Source: Hymenobacter lapidiphilus (GTDB taxonomy: Bacteria; Bacteroidota; Bacteroidia; Cytophagales; Hymenobacteraceae). Taken from it: a stretch of 64,000 nt of DNA. This document shows, piece by piece, positions 1 to 8,700 of this stretch. The DNA is taken from positions 1 to 64,000 of the forward strand of contig NZ_QVLT01000011.1 of assembly GCF_003417065.2 (NCBI RefSeq). The letters are read 5' to 3'. Made by a program: the position numbers and the translations under genes. The notes under the pieces were generated by a model. It ran no database searches, was not told the origin of the DNA, and saw only the letters and a program-made list of their open reading frames with translations. Every line of letters begins with the position of its first letter. Position 1 is the stretch's first letter.

Positions 1-129
1 GGCCCGAGGGCGGGGGCGGAGTCCCGGTGGGGCGGGTAAAACGAATCAAATCATCGAGAACACAGTACATTGCAACGGTCTGTTCGCGCATGGTCGGCAG
101 GGCTTGAAGGGGTCGAATACTTCAAACCT

Positions 130-159
130 AGTCTGTTCACGCCGAACAGACTTTTTTTT
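130..159 (+). terminator. Rho-independent terminator of an upstream transcript
   Basis: A perfect 9-bp stem (130-138 with 144-152) with a 5-nt loop is followed by eight T residues. It ends a plus-strand transcript that begins before or near the window edge. Bases 1-129 contain no recognisable ORF. They could be the 3' part of a structured RNA or an untranslated tail. I compared them by eye with tmRNA, RNase P RNA, 5S and SRP RNA and found no convincing match. Confidence 0.7.
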
Positions 160-214
160 GGCCTTATTTATACCTCGCAACTTGGGTTAGCAACGACTTT
201 CTGAAAAGCTCCAC

Positions 215-249
215 TAAAAAACCCGGCCAGCCGTTAGGCTGCCGGGTTT
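215..249 (-). terminator. Terminator of the HNH nuclease gene
   Basis: On the minus strand a GC-rich stem (219-232 with 237-249, one bulged base) is followed by six T residues (A-tract at 216-221 on the plus strand). The stem starts inside the HNH stop codon, so termination is immediate. Confidence 0.7.
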
Positions 250-742
250 ATTGCAGGTATGGGTGCCAGTTTTGATCGAGGGTGCCGGCGCTGAGCTTGA
301 GGAAGCCGGTGAGGGTAGGCTTTTTGGGCTGCTGCCGGATGGTGAGGCCCGCTTCCTGGGGCGTGTAGTGGCCTTTGGCGTGGTTGCAGCGCGAGCAGGC
401 CGTGAGCAGATTGCTCCAGCTGGAGTCGCCGCCTCTACTTCGGGGGATTACGTGGTCGAGGGTCAGGTTTTTCGTGGAGCCACAGTACTGGCACTCGAAG
501 TTGTCGCGCTTCATTACGTTGTGGCGGCTTAGGGCAATGCCTTTGTAGGGCACGCGCACGTAGCGTTGCAGCCGGATGATGCTGGGCTTAGGATACGCCC
601 GGCTCACAGTACGCAGCACGCCGTGCTCCGACTTAGCAATAAGCTCGGCCTTTTCAAGATAAAGCAACACGAAAGCCTTCTGGACGCTACACAGCGTAAT
701 GGCCGTGTAGTCGCCGTTCAGTACAAGCACCTTGTGGTCCAT
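248..742 (-). CDS. HNH endonuclease family protein
   Basis: A 164-residue protein with a complete C-terminal HNH module. A first zinc-knuckle pair is C84-x2-C87, the core starts at H97 in LDHVIPRSRGG, the conserved Asn is N111, and a second pair C116-x2-C119 is followed by N120 and H121. The N-terminal 75 residues are the region usually found in the short stand-alone HNH proteins of Bacteroidota. Families of this type cleave or nick DNA; the cellular role of this stand-alone form is unknown. It is monocistronic with its own terminator. There is no restriction methylase, phage or intron sequence beside it, so nothing in the context points to defence or homing. Confidence 0.85.
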   Translation of the reverse strand: MDHKVLVLNGDYTAITLCSVQKAFVLLYLEKAELIAKSEHGVLRTVSRAYPKPSIIRLQRYVRVPYKGIALSRHNVMKRDNFECQYCGSTKNLTLDHVIPRSRGGDSSWSNLLTACSRCNHAKGHYTPQEAGLTIRQQPKKPTLTGFLKLSAGTLDQNWHPYLQ

Positions 743-845
743 ACAGCGCGAAGAAAAAGAACCTACTCTGCCAGAAAGCTAGATGATTCTAAGCGCATTA
801 ACAATAGGCAACCCGTTCTGGTTGCGGCGGGATGGATGGAACTGC

Positions 846-938
846 CATTCTGAGCGGAGCGGAGAATCTCGCGAGCAATGGCAACTTCCGATAATGGAAT
901 TACCATTGCTCGCGAGATTCTTCGCTCCGCTCAGAATG
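846..938. repeat. Long palindrome, family A copy 1
   Basis: Left arm 846-881 and right arm 903-938 are 36 nt each and match at 35 of 36 positions, with a 21-nt loop. The arm contains the core CTGAGCGGAGC followed by GAATCTCGCG. Related copies lie at 4385-4470, 11480-11579, 12011-12095 and 17259-17368. It sits between the HNH gene and the NlpC/P60 gene, both on the minus strand. Confidence 0.9.
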
Positions 939-977
939 ACCGGTTGCTTCTACTACTCGTATCCTTTACCCGTCTTA

Positions 978-1790
978 TTACTCGCTCAGAATGCGCTTGA
1001 TGAGGCGCAGCTTGTGGCTGTAGCGCTGCTGGTCGCGGCGGAAGATGCCGTTGTGGTCGAGCGGGTCGATGCGCACCTCGCCGCTGGCGTGCAGAATCTG
1101 CTGGTCGTCGAGCAGCAGGCCCACGTGCACGATGCGGCCCTCGGCGTTGTCGAAGAAGGCCAGGTCGCCGGGGCGGGTCTGGGCCACAAAGTGTACCGGC
1201 TGGCCCGCCTCAATCTGCTGGTGGGCATCGCGCGGAAGCTGCACGCCTATCAGGCCGTAGAGCTGCTGTACGAGGCCCGAGCAGTCGATGCCGAACAGCG
1301 TTTTGCCACCCCACAGGTAGGGCGCTTTCAGGTACTGCAGGGCCATTTTCTGCAGCAGCTTCAGGCGCATATCGGCGGGGCCCTGGGGGCCGTGGCCGTT
1401 GCGCGGGTTGGTGGCCGAGCCGTTGTAGAAGTAGGGCTGGTCGCCGAGGCGCAGCGTCATACCATCAAAAAACGGCAGCCGGGTACCCAGCGTAACGGGC
1501 ATTTTAGTACTGTCGTCGCTCACCATCTGCACCACATCGAGGGTGCGGGGATGGTCTTCGGCCTGCCAGAGCCGGAAATAATCGGCCGACACGGGGCGAT
1601 GCTGCTTGGCATCCATCCAGCCCACATATTGGTCGGCGGCCAGGCGTACTTGCAGCCAGTTGCCCTGCACGAGCAGCACCGAGTAGCACTCCCCGAAAAT
1701 GAGCTGGGTGACGATTTCGGCCTTATCGGTGGCCTCGGCCCGTACCGGCACGGCGCTCAGGGCGCAAATTCCGTGTTCCACAATCGTCAA
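978..1790 (-). CDS. NlpC/P60-family cell-wall peptidase with SH3-like domains
   Basis: A 270-residue C40-family peptidase, expected to cut D-Glu/diamino-acid bonds in peptidoglycan stem peptides. The N-terminal ~115 residues resemble bacterial SH3 segments (GNWLQVRL, YVGWMD). The catalytic domain spans about 140-265, with C170 in GIDCSGL, H222 in IVHVGLL and a third polar residue, H234 in ILHASG. No signal peptide is evident. The reading frame opens with TTG directly after the smpB stop codon (no spacer); a GTG three codons later is an alternative. Translation is probably coupled to smpB. A similar Bacteroidota SH3-NlpC architecture acts as a gamma-D-glutamyl-L-diamino acid endopeptidase. Confidence 0.88.
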   Translation of the reverse strand: MTIVEHGICALSAVPVRAEATDKAEIVTQLIFGECYSVLLVQGNWLQVRLAADQYVGWMDAKQHRPVSADYFRLWQAEDHPRTLDVVQMVSDDSTKMPVTLGTRLPFFDGMTLRLGDQPYFYNGSATNPRNGHGPQGPADMRLKLLQKMALQYLKAPYLWGGKTLFGIDCSGLVQQLYGLIGVQLPRDAHQQIEAGQPVHFVAQTRPGDLAFFDNAEGRIVHVGLLLDDQQILHASGEVRIDPLDHNGIFRRDQQRYSHKLRLIKRILSE

Positions 1791-2264
1791 TTAAAAGTCC
1801 CGGGCGCGGTCCATTTCGCGCTTCTGGTCTTTAGCCTTCAGGTCGTCGCGCTTGTCGTAGAGCTTCTTGCCCTTGGCCAGCGCAATTTCGAGCTTGGCAA
1901 AGCCCCGGTCGCTTACGAACAGGCGCACGGGAATGATGGTGAGGCCCTGCTCCTGGTTTTTACCGGTCAGCTGCTTCAGTTCGCGCTTGTTGAGCAGCAG
2001 TTTGCGGGGCCGGGTGGGCTCGTGGTTGTTGTAGGTGCCTTCGGTGTACTGGGCAATAGTAATGTTGTGGGCCCACAGGCTGCCATCGGGGTGGAACACG
2101 CAGAAGCCGTCGGCCAGCTGTACGCTACCAACACGGATGCTTTTGATTTCGGTACCCTTCAGGACTATGCCGGCGGTGTAATTGACCAGAAAGGCGTACT
2201 CGAACCGGGCGCGGCGGTTCTGGATGTTGATGTGCTTGGGTTTGTCGTCTTTGGCGTGGGCCAT
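1791..2264 (-). CDS. smpB: SsrA-binding protein SmpB
   Basis: A 157-residue SmpB, the partner of tmRNA in trans-translation: it delivers tmRNA to stalled ribosomes and tags the incomplete peptide. The OB-fold body shows the family signatures NRRARFEYAF, GTEIKSIR and RPRKLLLNKREL. The C-terminal basic tail ends in KGKKLYDKRDDLKAKD and KREMDRARDF, the segment that enters the decoding site. Length is normal. It is followed immediately by the NlpC/P60 gene with no intergenic base. The tmRNA gene itself was not found here. Confidence 0.97.
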   Translation of the reverse strand: MAHAKDDKPKHINIQNRRARFEYAFLVNYTAGIVLKGTEIKSIRVGSVQLADGFCVFHPDGSLWAHNITIAQYTEGTYNNHEPTRPRKLLLNKRELKQLTGKNQEQGLTIIPVRLFVSDRGFAKLEIALAKGKKLYDKRDDLKAKDQKREMDRARDF

Positions 2265-2399
2265 AGGATAAAAAGCTGGCAGCGGCCCGCCCCGAAAATG
2301 GCTCCGGAGCCTTGCCGCCGCGCAAGGAACGTAAAAAAGGCTTAACGGCTGGCCGCCGTCGGGGGTTGGAAGATGCGCCGTCCGATGTCCGGCCCAGCC

Positions 2400-3863
2400 T
2401 TAAGGCTGCGCGGGCTGCCGCTCGTACAGCGCCCGCCACTGGTCTTGGTACACGCGCTGGTACTCGCCGATGCGGGCCGGGGCAGTAGGCGGAATGTGGT
2501 AGACGTCGTTGCTGGTGTTGTAGTCGGGGATAATATACTGCACCGAGTCGGCGGCGGCGCGGGCAAAAACCGAGTCGAGCGGCGTAGCCGGGGCAGTCAG
2601 GAAGGTGAGGCCACGAATCCGGTAATTATCAATCTGCCCGAAAATGAAGTCGAGTGGCGCAATGACTTTGGCACCGCGCACGGGCATTTGGGCGGCCAGC
2701 CGGGCGTTGAGGGCCATGATATCGGGGCTGCGCTGGTTGAGCTGGCGCACGTACAGGAGTTGGGCCAGTGTGCCCACCGGATACAGCACCACCAGCGCCA
2801 GCAGCACCCGCCGCGTCCCCGGCTTCCATTGCCCGGCCGACAGGGTAATTTCAACCACCAATACTACCAGAAACGGCACAAATAGCAGGTAGTAATAGGC
2901 CGTGGGGCTTTTGGTGAGCAGCCAGAATAGCCCCAGCAACAGCACGATGTAGCGCAAAACCGGTTTCGGTAGCGGCGGCAGCCCTACAGTGGCGCGGCGG
3001 CTCCACCAGGCCAGGGCCAGGGCCACCAGCGCCACCACCGAAAGCGCAATTTCGCCCGCGCTATGAAAGAAAATGCTGTGGTAGCGGGCCATTACCCGCA
3101 GCTTATCACTCAGGTGCAGGTTGGGAGCCACTACCGGGTAGTTCACGAACTGGTCGGCCAGCACGGGCAGCTCTCCGACCAAAGCGGCATCGAGCGCAAA
3201 CAGCGCTAGTACCGCCGCGGCGGGCACCGAGAAGCTGAACAACGCCCGCCAGCCGGCCCGGTACCAGATCAGCCACAGGGCCCCGGCAGCCATATACAAG
3301 GTGCCATTCGGGTGCACCAGGCCGGCCAGACCGGCCAGTGCGCCAGCAGCAGCGAGGCGGCCCAGGCGGCCGTCGGCCCGGTGCAGCACCAGGTACGAGG
3401 CGAATCCGCAGAGTGCCACCGTGGTTTCGGGCCGGCCCGCGAAGCCGAACATCATCACCGAACCGCAGCCCACGTACAGCAGCGCCGCCAGCCAGCGGGC
3501 CTCGGCGGGCGCGGCCCTAAAGTAGCGCAGCAGCAGCCCCAGCGTGGCAACAGCCGAAAGCAGGGCGACCGACTTCACGGCCACCAGGCTTTCGCCCAGC
3601 ACCGCCAGCTCGGCCGCCATCAGGTAGATATAGCCTTTGTGAAAGATGTAGAGCCGGTTTTCCCAACCACCAAACCCCCGGAACAGCTCCGAATGCACGT
3701 ACCCGTCGCGCAGCAGCCAAAAAGCCTCCTCTGCCGACCAGGCATCATCGAAATGCGTGTATCGCCCCACCAGCGAAGCCGCAAATAGTGCCAACACAAC
3801 CAGCAGGGCTACATAATAGAAGCGCGGGGGCAGCAAACGAGCGGACGGCGAGGAAAAGGGCAT
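2400..3863 (-). CDS. Polytopic membrane protein, GT-C glycosyltransferase-like
   Basis: About 488 residues with roughly ten hydrophobic helices. The first helix (FYYVALLVVLALFAASLVG) is followed by a loop with an Asp pair in HFDDAWSAEEAF, the position and chemistry expected for the catalytic acidic motif of GT-C lipid-linked sugar transferases. A second loop motif reads FGGWENRLYIFHKGY. The C-terminal third is soluble and probably periplasmic. The start is set at 3863 (MPFSSPSAR); the frame extends 12 codons further to 3899, but that extension is Cys-rich and weak. The substrate cannot be read from the sequence. Confidence 0.6.
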   Translation of the reverse strand: MPFSSPSARLLPPRFYYVALLVVLALFAASLVGRYTHFDDAWSAEEAFWLLRDGYVHSELFRGFGGWENRLYIFHKGYIYLMAAELAVLGESLVAVKSVALLSAVATLGLLLRYFRAAPAEARWLAALLYVGCGSVMMFGFAGRPETTVALCGFASYLVLHRADGRLGRLAAAGALAGLAGLVHPNGTLYMAAGALWLIWYRAGWRALFSFSVPAAAVLALFALDAALVGELPVLADQFVNYPVVAPNLHLSDKLRVMARYHSIFFHSAGEIALSVVALVALALAWWSRRATVGLPPLPKPVLRYIVLLLGLFWLLTKSPTAYYYLLFVPFLVVLVVEITLSAGQWKPGTRRVLLALVVLYPVGTLAQLLYVRQLNQRSPDIMALNARLAAQMPVRGAKVIAPLDFIFGQIDNYRIRGLTFLTAPATPLDSVFARAAADSVQYIIPDYNTSNDVYHIPPTAPARIGEYQRVYQDQWRALYERQPAQP

Positions 3864-3954
3864 GAGGGGGCAACAAAATGCTTTTCGGCAGGCAAACATA
3901 CGCGCCTCGCCGTTGAAGCTGTTACGAGAACCAGTGAACTGCTTCCTTATCGGC

Positions 3955-4350
3955 CTACCCCCGCAGCTCCCGAAAACGGGCCTGCAGCCTCTCGCTACTG
4001 ACGATGCGCTGGCCGGTGCGGCCGGTGGCTACCAGCCGTGCGCCCACCAGCGCCTCTACCTGGCACAGTAGCTCGGCGCCGCGCAACTCCTCAAAAACCG
4101 CCCGAAACTCCACCGTTTCACCCTCGAAGGCCGGGCCGCGGTGCTCCACCGTCAGCAGCGTACCAATGCCCTCCTCCCCCGCTTCCATCATCTGCTCCAC
4201 AAACTGCCGGCTGGTCCATTCCAGCGCCTGTCCCAGCGCAAACGTACTCAGCACCGGATGAATCAGCCGGCCGTTGAGCACCGCGAAGTCGGCCGCCGTT
4301 ACGGTCAGCTGGTACGTCTGCTCATCGCCGGGCCGGAAAGGATTGGTCAT
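3955..4350 (-). CDS. Hotdog-fold thioesterase family protein
   Basis: A 131-residue single-domain protein. The pattern HPVLSTFALGQALEWTSRQFVEQ, then GIGTLLTVEHRGPAFEGETVEF, then GRTGQRIV matches hotdog thioesterases of the fluoroacetyl-CoA thioesterase-like group; the Glu and His positions (E44, H69) fit the family. Such enzymes hydrolyse acyl-CoA thioesters in the cytoplasm; the substrate here is unknown. It lies about 150 bp downstream of tsaD on the same strand, separated by a palindrome. The gap to the downstream membrane protein is about 90 bp. Confidence 0.72.
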   Translation of the reverse strand: MTNPFRPGDEQTYQLTVTAADFAVLNGRLIHPVLSTFALGQALEWTSRQFVEQMMEAGEEGIGTLLTVEHRGPAFEGETVEFRAVFEELRGAELLCQVEALVGARLVATGRTGQRIVSSERLQARFRELRG

Positions 4351-4384
4351 TGGGAGGGATTAGGGATTAGGGAAGAATCTTGCT

Positions 4385-4470
4385 TGCTGAGCGGAGCCGA
4401 AGCATCTCTACCGCAATGTTCTCACGTCAGGATTGGCAATGCGGTAGAGATGCTTCGGCTCCGCTCAGCA
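4385..4470. repeat. Long palindrome, family A copy 2
   Basis: Perfect 31-nt arms (4385-4415 and 4440-4470) with a 24-nt loop. The arm reads CTGAGCGGAGCCGAAGCATC and continues with TCTACCGC. It lies between tsaD and the thioesterase gene. No T-tract is needed to explain it, though it could attenuate read-through. Confidence 0.92.
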
Positions 4471-4500
4471 TGACGTTCTTTCTGTCCTTACAACTGAACC

Positions 4501-5502
4501 CTACACCAGTTTCAGCCGCGGGTCGGAGCTGACAAGCTGGGTGGCAAAGTCGCCGGCTTCGTACTGGAACTGGGCGGTGCGGGCGACCATGGCGGCGTTG
4601 TCGGTGCAGTACTGGAAGGCGGGGATGAACACCTGCCAACCTTGGGCAACCGCTTCGTCCTGCAGGGCCTGGCGCAGGCCGCTGTTGGCGGCCACTCCGC
4701 CGGCCAGGGCAATCTGGGCGAGGTTTTGGTCGGCGGCGGCGCGGCGCAGCTGGCGCAGCAGCGTCTGGATGATGGTGTGCTGGATGCTGGCGCAGAGGTC
4801 GGCCAGGTTCTGCTGCACGAAATCGGGGTTTTTGGTGGTTTCTTTCCTGAGAAAGTAGAGCACGGCAGTCTTCAGGCCGCTGAAGCTGAAATCGTAGCCT
4901 GGCATGGTGCCGACCGGGAAAGGAAAGCGCAGCGGGTCGCCCTGGCGGGCCAGCTTGTCGAGGTGGGGCCCGCCAGGATAGGGCAGCCCGAGCAGCTTGC
5001 CCGTTTTGTCGAAGGCCTCACCAGCCGCATCGTCGATGGTCTGGCCGATGATTTCCATGTCCAGCGGCCCGCGCACCACCACCAGCTGGGTGTGGCCGCC
5101 GCTTACAGTGAGGCACAGAAACGGGAATTCGGGCCGGGGCTCCTCAATAAAGTGGGCCAGAATGTGGGCCCGCATGTGGTTGACGGCAATCAGCGGTTTG
5201 CCCAACGCCAGGGCCAGCGTTTTGGCGAACATGCCGCCTACCAGCAACGAACCCAGCAGCCCCGGCCCCTGCGTGAAGGCCACCGCGTCGAGGTCAGTTT
5301 TGGTGATGCCGGCCTGCTTGAGGGCCGCGTCCACTACCGGCACCAAGTGCTGCTGGTGGGCGCGCGAGGCCAGCTCGGGTACCACGCCGCCGTACTGCAC
5401 GTGTACCTGCTGGGTGGCTACCACGTTCGACCGTATTTCGCCGTCGACGAGTACGGCCGCCGAGGTGTCGTCGCAGGATGATTCGATGGCGAGGATGGTC
5501 AT
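4501..5502 (-). CDS. tsaD: tRNA N6-adenosine threonylcarbamoyltransferase TsaD
   Basis: A 333-residue TsaD (Kae1/Gcp family). It transfers the threonylcarbamoyl group from TC-AMP to A37 of ANN-reading tRNAs, with TsaB and TsaE as partners. The N-terminal ASKHA motif ILAIESSCDDT, the metal-binding HMRAH (H109 and H113) and the C-terminal ALAGGVAANSGLR and CTDNAAM are all present. The start is the ATG at 5502; the frame runs 16 codons further upstream, but that stretch is inside repeat-like sequence, and 333 residues fits the family. It is divergent from tamB across a palindrome. Confidence 0.97.
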   Translation of the reverse strand: MTILAIESSCDDTSAAVLVDGEIRSNVVATQQVHVQYGGVVPELASRAHQQHLVPVVDAALKQAGITKTDLDAVAFTQGPGLLGSLLVGGMFAKTLALALGKPLIAVNHMRAHILAHFIEEPRPEFPFLCLTVSGGHTQLVVVRGPLDMEIIGQTIDDAAGEAFDKTGKLLGLPYPGGPHLDKLARQGDPLRFPFPVGTMPGYDFSFSGLKTAVLYFLRKETTKNPDFVQQNLADLCASIQHTIIQTLLRQLRRAAADQNLAQIALAGGVAANSGLRQALQDEAVAQGWQVFIPAFQYCTDNAAMVARTAQFQYEAGDFATQLVSSDPRLKLV

Positions 5503-5572
5503 TTTGGAGAAGCTAGGAGTTGGGAGCGAGGAGCTGGAATTCAGAAGCAAAACTACAACGAAGCAACACGAT

Positions 5573-5681
5573 GCCCGAACGATGTAAGGGCGGGGCTTGC
5601 CCCCGCCCGCCGTTGAACGATGCGTAATGCCGCAGTTGCAGAGGCGGGCGGGGGCAAGCCCCGCCCCTGCATCGTTCGGGC
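5573..5681. repeat. Long palindrome, family B copy 1
   Basis: Arms of 39 nt (5573-5611 and 5643-5681) match at 37 of 39 positions. The core is GGGCGGGGCTTGCCCCCGCC. It sits in the divergent tsaD/tamB space, flanked on each side by degenerate GGAG-rich (about 5515-5535) and CTCC-rich (about 5684-5734) stretches that are partly complementary. Related copies are at 18065-18113 and 35212-35334. Confidence 0.9.
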
Positions 5682-5734
5682 CCCCTCGTTCCTCCTCGCC
5701 CGATTCTGGCTCCTAAATCCTGACTTCTAGCTCC

Positions 5735-5742
5735 TATCTTTG
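5735..5742 (+). promoter_or_regulatory. Possible -7 element upstream of tamB
   Basis: TATCTTTG fits the Bacteroidota -7 consensus TAnnTTTG. Only four bases separate it from the GTG start at 5747, so a transcript from it would be leaderless or nearly so. No good -33 TTTG is seen at the expected spacing, which keeps confidence low. Confidence 0.35.
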
Positions 5743-5746
5743 TCCC

Positions 5747-8700
5747 GTGCCCCGGTTTCTGTCCATTATTCTAAAAGTGCTGTTTGGCCTGCTGCTGCTG
5801 GTGGTACTGGCCGTGGTGGGCACGCTGGTGGCGTTGCGAGTGCCGAGCGTGCAAACCAACCTGGCCCAGCGGGCCGCGCGCATGCTCACCGAAAAGCTCG
5901 GCCAGAAGGTGCTGGTGAACCGCGTGGACGTGCGCCCCTTCTCGCGGGTGCTGCTCGAAGGCGTACGGGTGCTCGACAAGCGCGGCAACGAGCTGTTCAA
6001 CATCGGCCGGGCCGATGCCGACATCAAGCTCTTCAGCATCTTCGACCCCAACCAGCTGCACATCGGGCGGCTTACCTTGGAGGAGCCGCGCTTTCATCTG
6101 GTTACCTATAAAAACAACCCCGATTCAACCACGCTCGACCAGTTCATCAGCTCCGTTAAGCGCCTGCTGGGGCCTTCCGATACCACCAAAACCGGCAAGC
6201 CCTTCAACTTTCAGATTGAGGCCTTAAGCTTGCGCAACGGACAGTTTGTGCTGGACCGGCAGGACGTGCCGCGCATTCCGGAGTACGGCCGGGCGATGGA
6301 TTACGCCCACATGCAGCTCGACAGCATCTACGTCGATGCCGACCAGCTCTGGCTGCGGGGCGACTCCATCCATGCCAACATCACGGGCCTGCGCACCGTG
6401 GACACACCCTCGGGCACCCGCCTGCGCGAGCTGACTGCCAACATGACCTACGCCAGCAAGTTCTGGGAGTTTGACAAGCTGATGCTGCGGGTGGGAGAAA
6501 GCAAAATCCACGATTACCTGCGTTTTGAGTACGAGCGGTTCCTGAACTTTACCAGCTTCAACGACTCGGTGAAGGTGATTGCCCGGCTGCAGCCGAGCCG
6601 CCTGTATTCCGACGACATTGCCAAGTTCGCGCCCCAGCCCAGCGTGCGCGACCTGAAGGAAACCATCCTCATTTCGGGCCAGGCGAAGGGCTACGTGCGC
6701 AACTTCACCACCAAAAACCTCGACATCAGCTACGGCAAGGGCACGCGGGTGCGCGGCGACATCAACGTGGAAGGGCTGCCCAATTTCAAGGAAAGCTTTA
6801 TTGTGATGCGGCTGCAGCCCTCGGTGCTGCGCGGTACCGATTTGCGGCGCTACATCCCGGCCAAAGGCTGGCCCTACGTGCAGCGGCTGGGCACGGTGAA
6901 GCTGAACGGCCAGTTTCTGGGCTTCTACAACGACTTTGTAGCCAACGGCTCGTTCCAGACGGCCCTGGGCTCGGTTACCTCCGACGTCAACATCAAGCTC
7001 AAAGATAATCCGCGCCTGTCCAGCTACGAGGGAAAAATCCGCACCAACGGCTTCCAACTGGGGAAGCTGCTGGGCGACGAAAGCCTCGTGCGCGATGTGG
7101 CGTTTAACGGCCGGATAGAAGGCGTGGGTTTCGAAGCCAGCAGCCTGCGTCTCACGGCCAACGCCAACGTGCAAAGTATCTGGCTCAACGGCTACCGCTA
7201 CCGCAACATCACTACCAACGGCGTGTTCAGCCGCCGCTCGTTTACGGGTAAGATTGCGGCCAACGACCCCAATCTGAAGTTCAACGCCGAGGGCACCATT
7301 AACCTGCGGCCCCGCGAGCAGGCGTTTGACTTGCGGGCCCGGGTGCAGAAGGCCGACTTGCGGGCCCTGGGCCTCACTAACGAAAGCGTAACGGTAGCCA
7401 CCACCGCCGACGTCAAATTTCAGGGCCTTCGCCTCGATGCGCTGCTGGGCTATGCCCACCTGCGCAACTCGCGCGTGGGCTATGCCGGCCGCACCGTGAA
7501 CATCGACACGCTTGATATACTGAGCCAGCTGGAAGCCGGGCAGCGCCAGGTGCGGGTACGCTCGGAGGTGCTTAACCTTTCATTGGCCGGCGACTTTACG
7601 CCCAGCACCGTTATCCGCGACGTGAAAACGCTGGTGCAAGAGTACAAGCTCAACTTCGAGAGCAACGACGACGCCATTGCCGCCTACTACCGCCGCAAGC
7701 GCCAGCAGCCGCTACCCGACTATCAGATTGGCCTCAACCTGTACCTGAAGCGGTTTAATCCGGTGCTGCACCTGTTTGTGCCGCAGCTCAGCATTGCCGA
7801 CTCTGCCCGTTTCGACGGCTCGTTCCGCAACGGACAGACCTCTATTTTCCAGCTGGGTGGCCAAATGGCCCGCGTACAGTACGACAGCGTGCAGGTATTC
7901 AATGCCGATGTGGACCTGACGACTTCCAAGCTGCCCTACCAGCCCGAAATTCTGGCCCAGGCCAGCGTTACCTCGGAGCGGCAGCGGCTGCCGGGGCTGG
8001 GGGCCACCGAGAACTTCTACGTGGAAGGCGTGTGGGACCAGGAGAAAATCAACTTCTCGACCTCGCTGGCTCAGACCGGCACCACTAACAAGGCCCAGAT
8101 AAACGGGGCGCTGGTGTTTCTGGAAGACGCCGTGAAAATCATCTTCCGGCAGTCGGGCGTGAATTTGCTGGGCAAGAACTGGACGATTGCGCCCGACAAC
8201 TCGCTGGTAATTTCGGGTGGCGGCCGCGAGCTGGACTTCCAGAACGTGACGCTCAGCAACGGCGAGCAAAGCGTGAGTGCCCAGGGGTTTATATCGCAAA
8301 ATCCTGCCAAGCCGCTGGCCCTCACGGTCACCAACTTTGAGCTGGCCACGCTCAACGGCCTCACCGGCACCCAGAAATTCGGGGGCCGGGTGAATGCGCT
8401 GGGTACCGTTAGCGGCGTGTTCGGCCCGCTGGTCATCAACTCGACGCTGAAAGTGGATTCGCTGACGCTTGACCAGACGCTGATTGGCAACGTGGAGGGC
8501 CGCGGCGACTGGGACAACACCCTCGGCCGGCTCAACGTGAACCTCGATGTGGCCCGCGACGCCCGCCGGGTGCTGGCCGTAACCGGCTACATCGCGCCCG
8601 GCTCCGACACCCAGCAGCTCAACCTGAGCGGGGTGCTGGAGCAGACGCCCATCAAACTGGCTGAGCCTTTCCTCAACACGCTGTTTAAAGATGTGAGCGG

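Noticed and set aside
50-110. 5S rRNA fragment (GAACACAGTA-like stretch)
   Set aside because: Only about ten bases resemble 5S; flanking helices and conserved loops do not fit.
248-742. HNH gene as part of a restriction or homing system
   Set aside because: No methylase, specificity subunit, intron or phage gene is adjacent.
783-2345. 520-codon plus-strand ORF
   Set aside because: It runs antisense to the NlpC/P60 and smpB genes and through a palindrome; no domain is visible.
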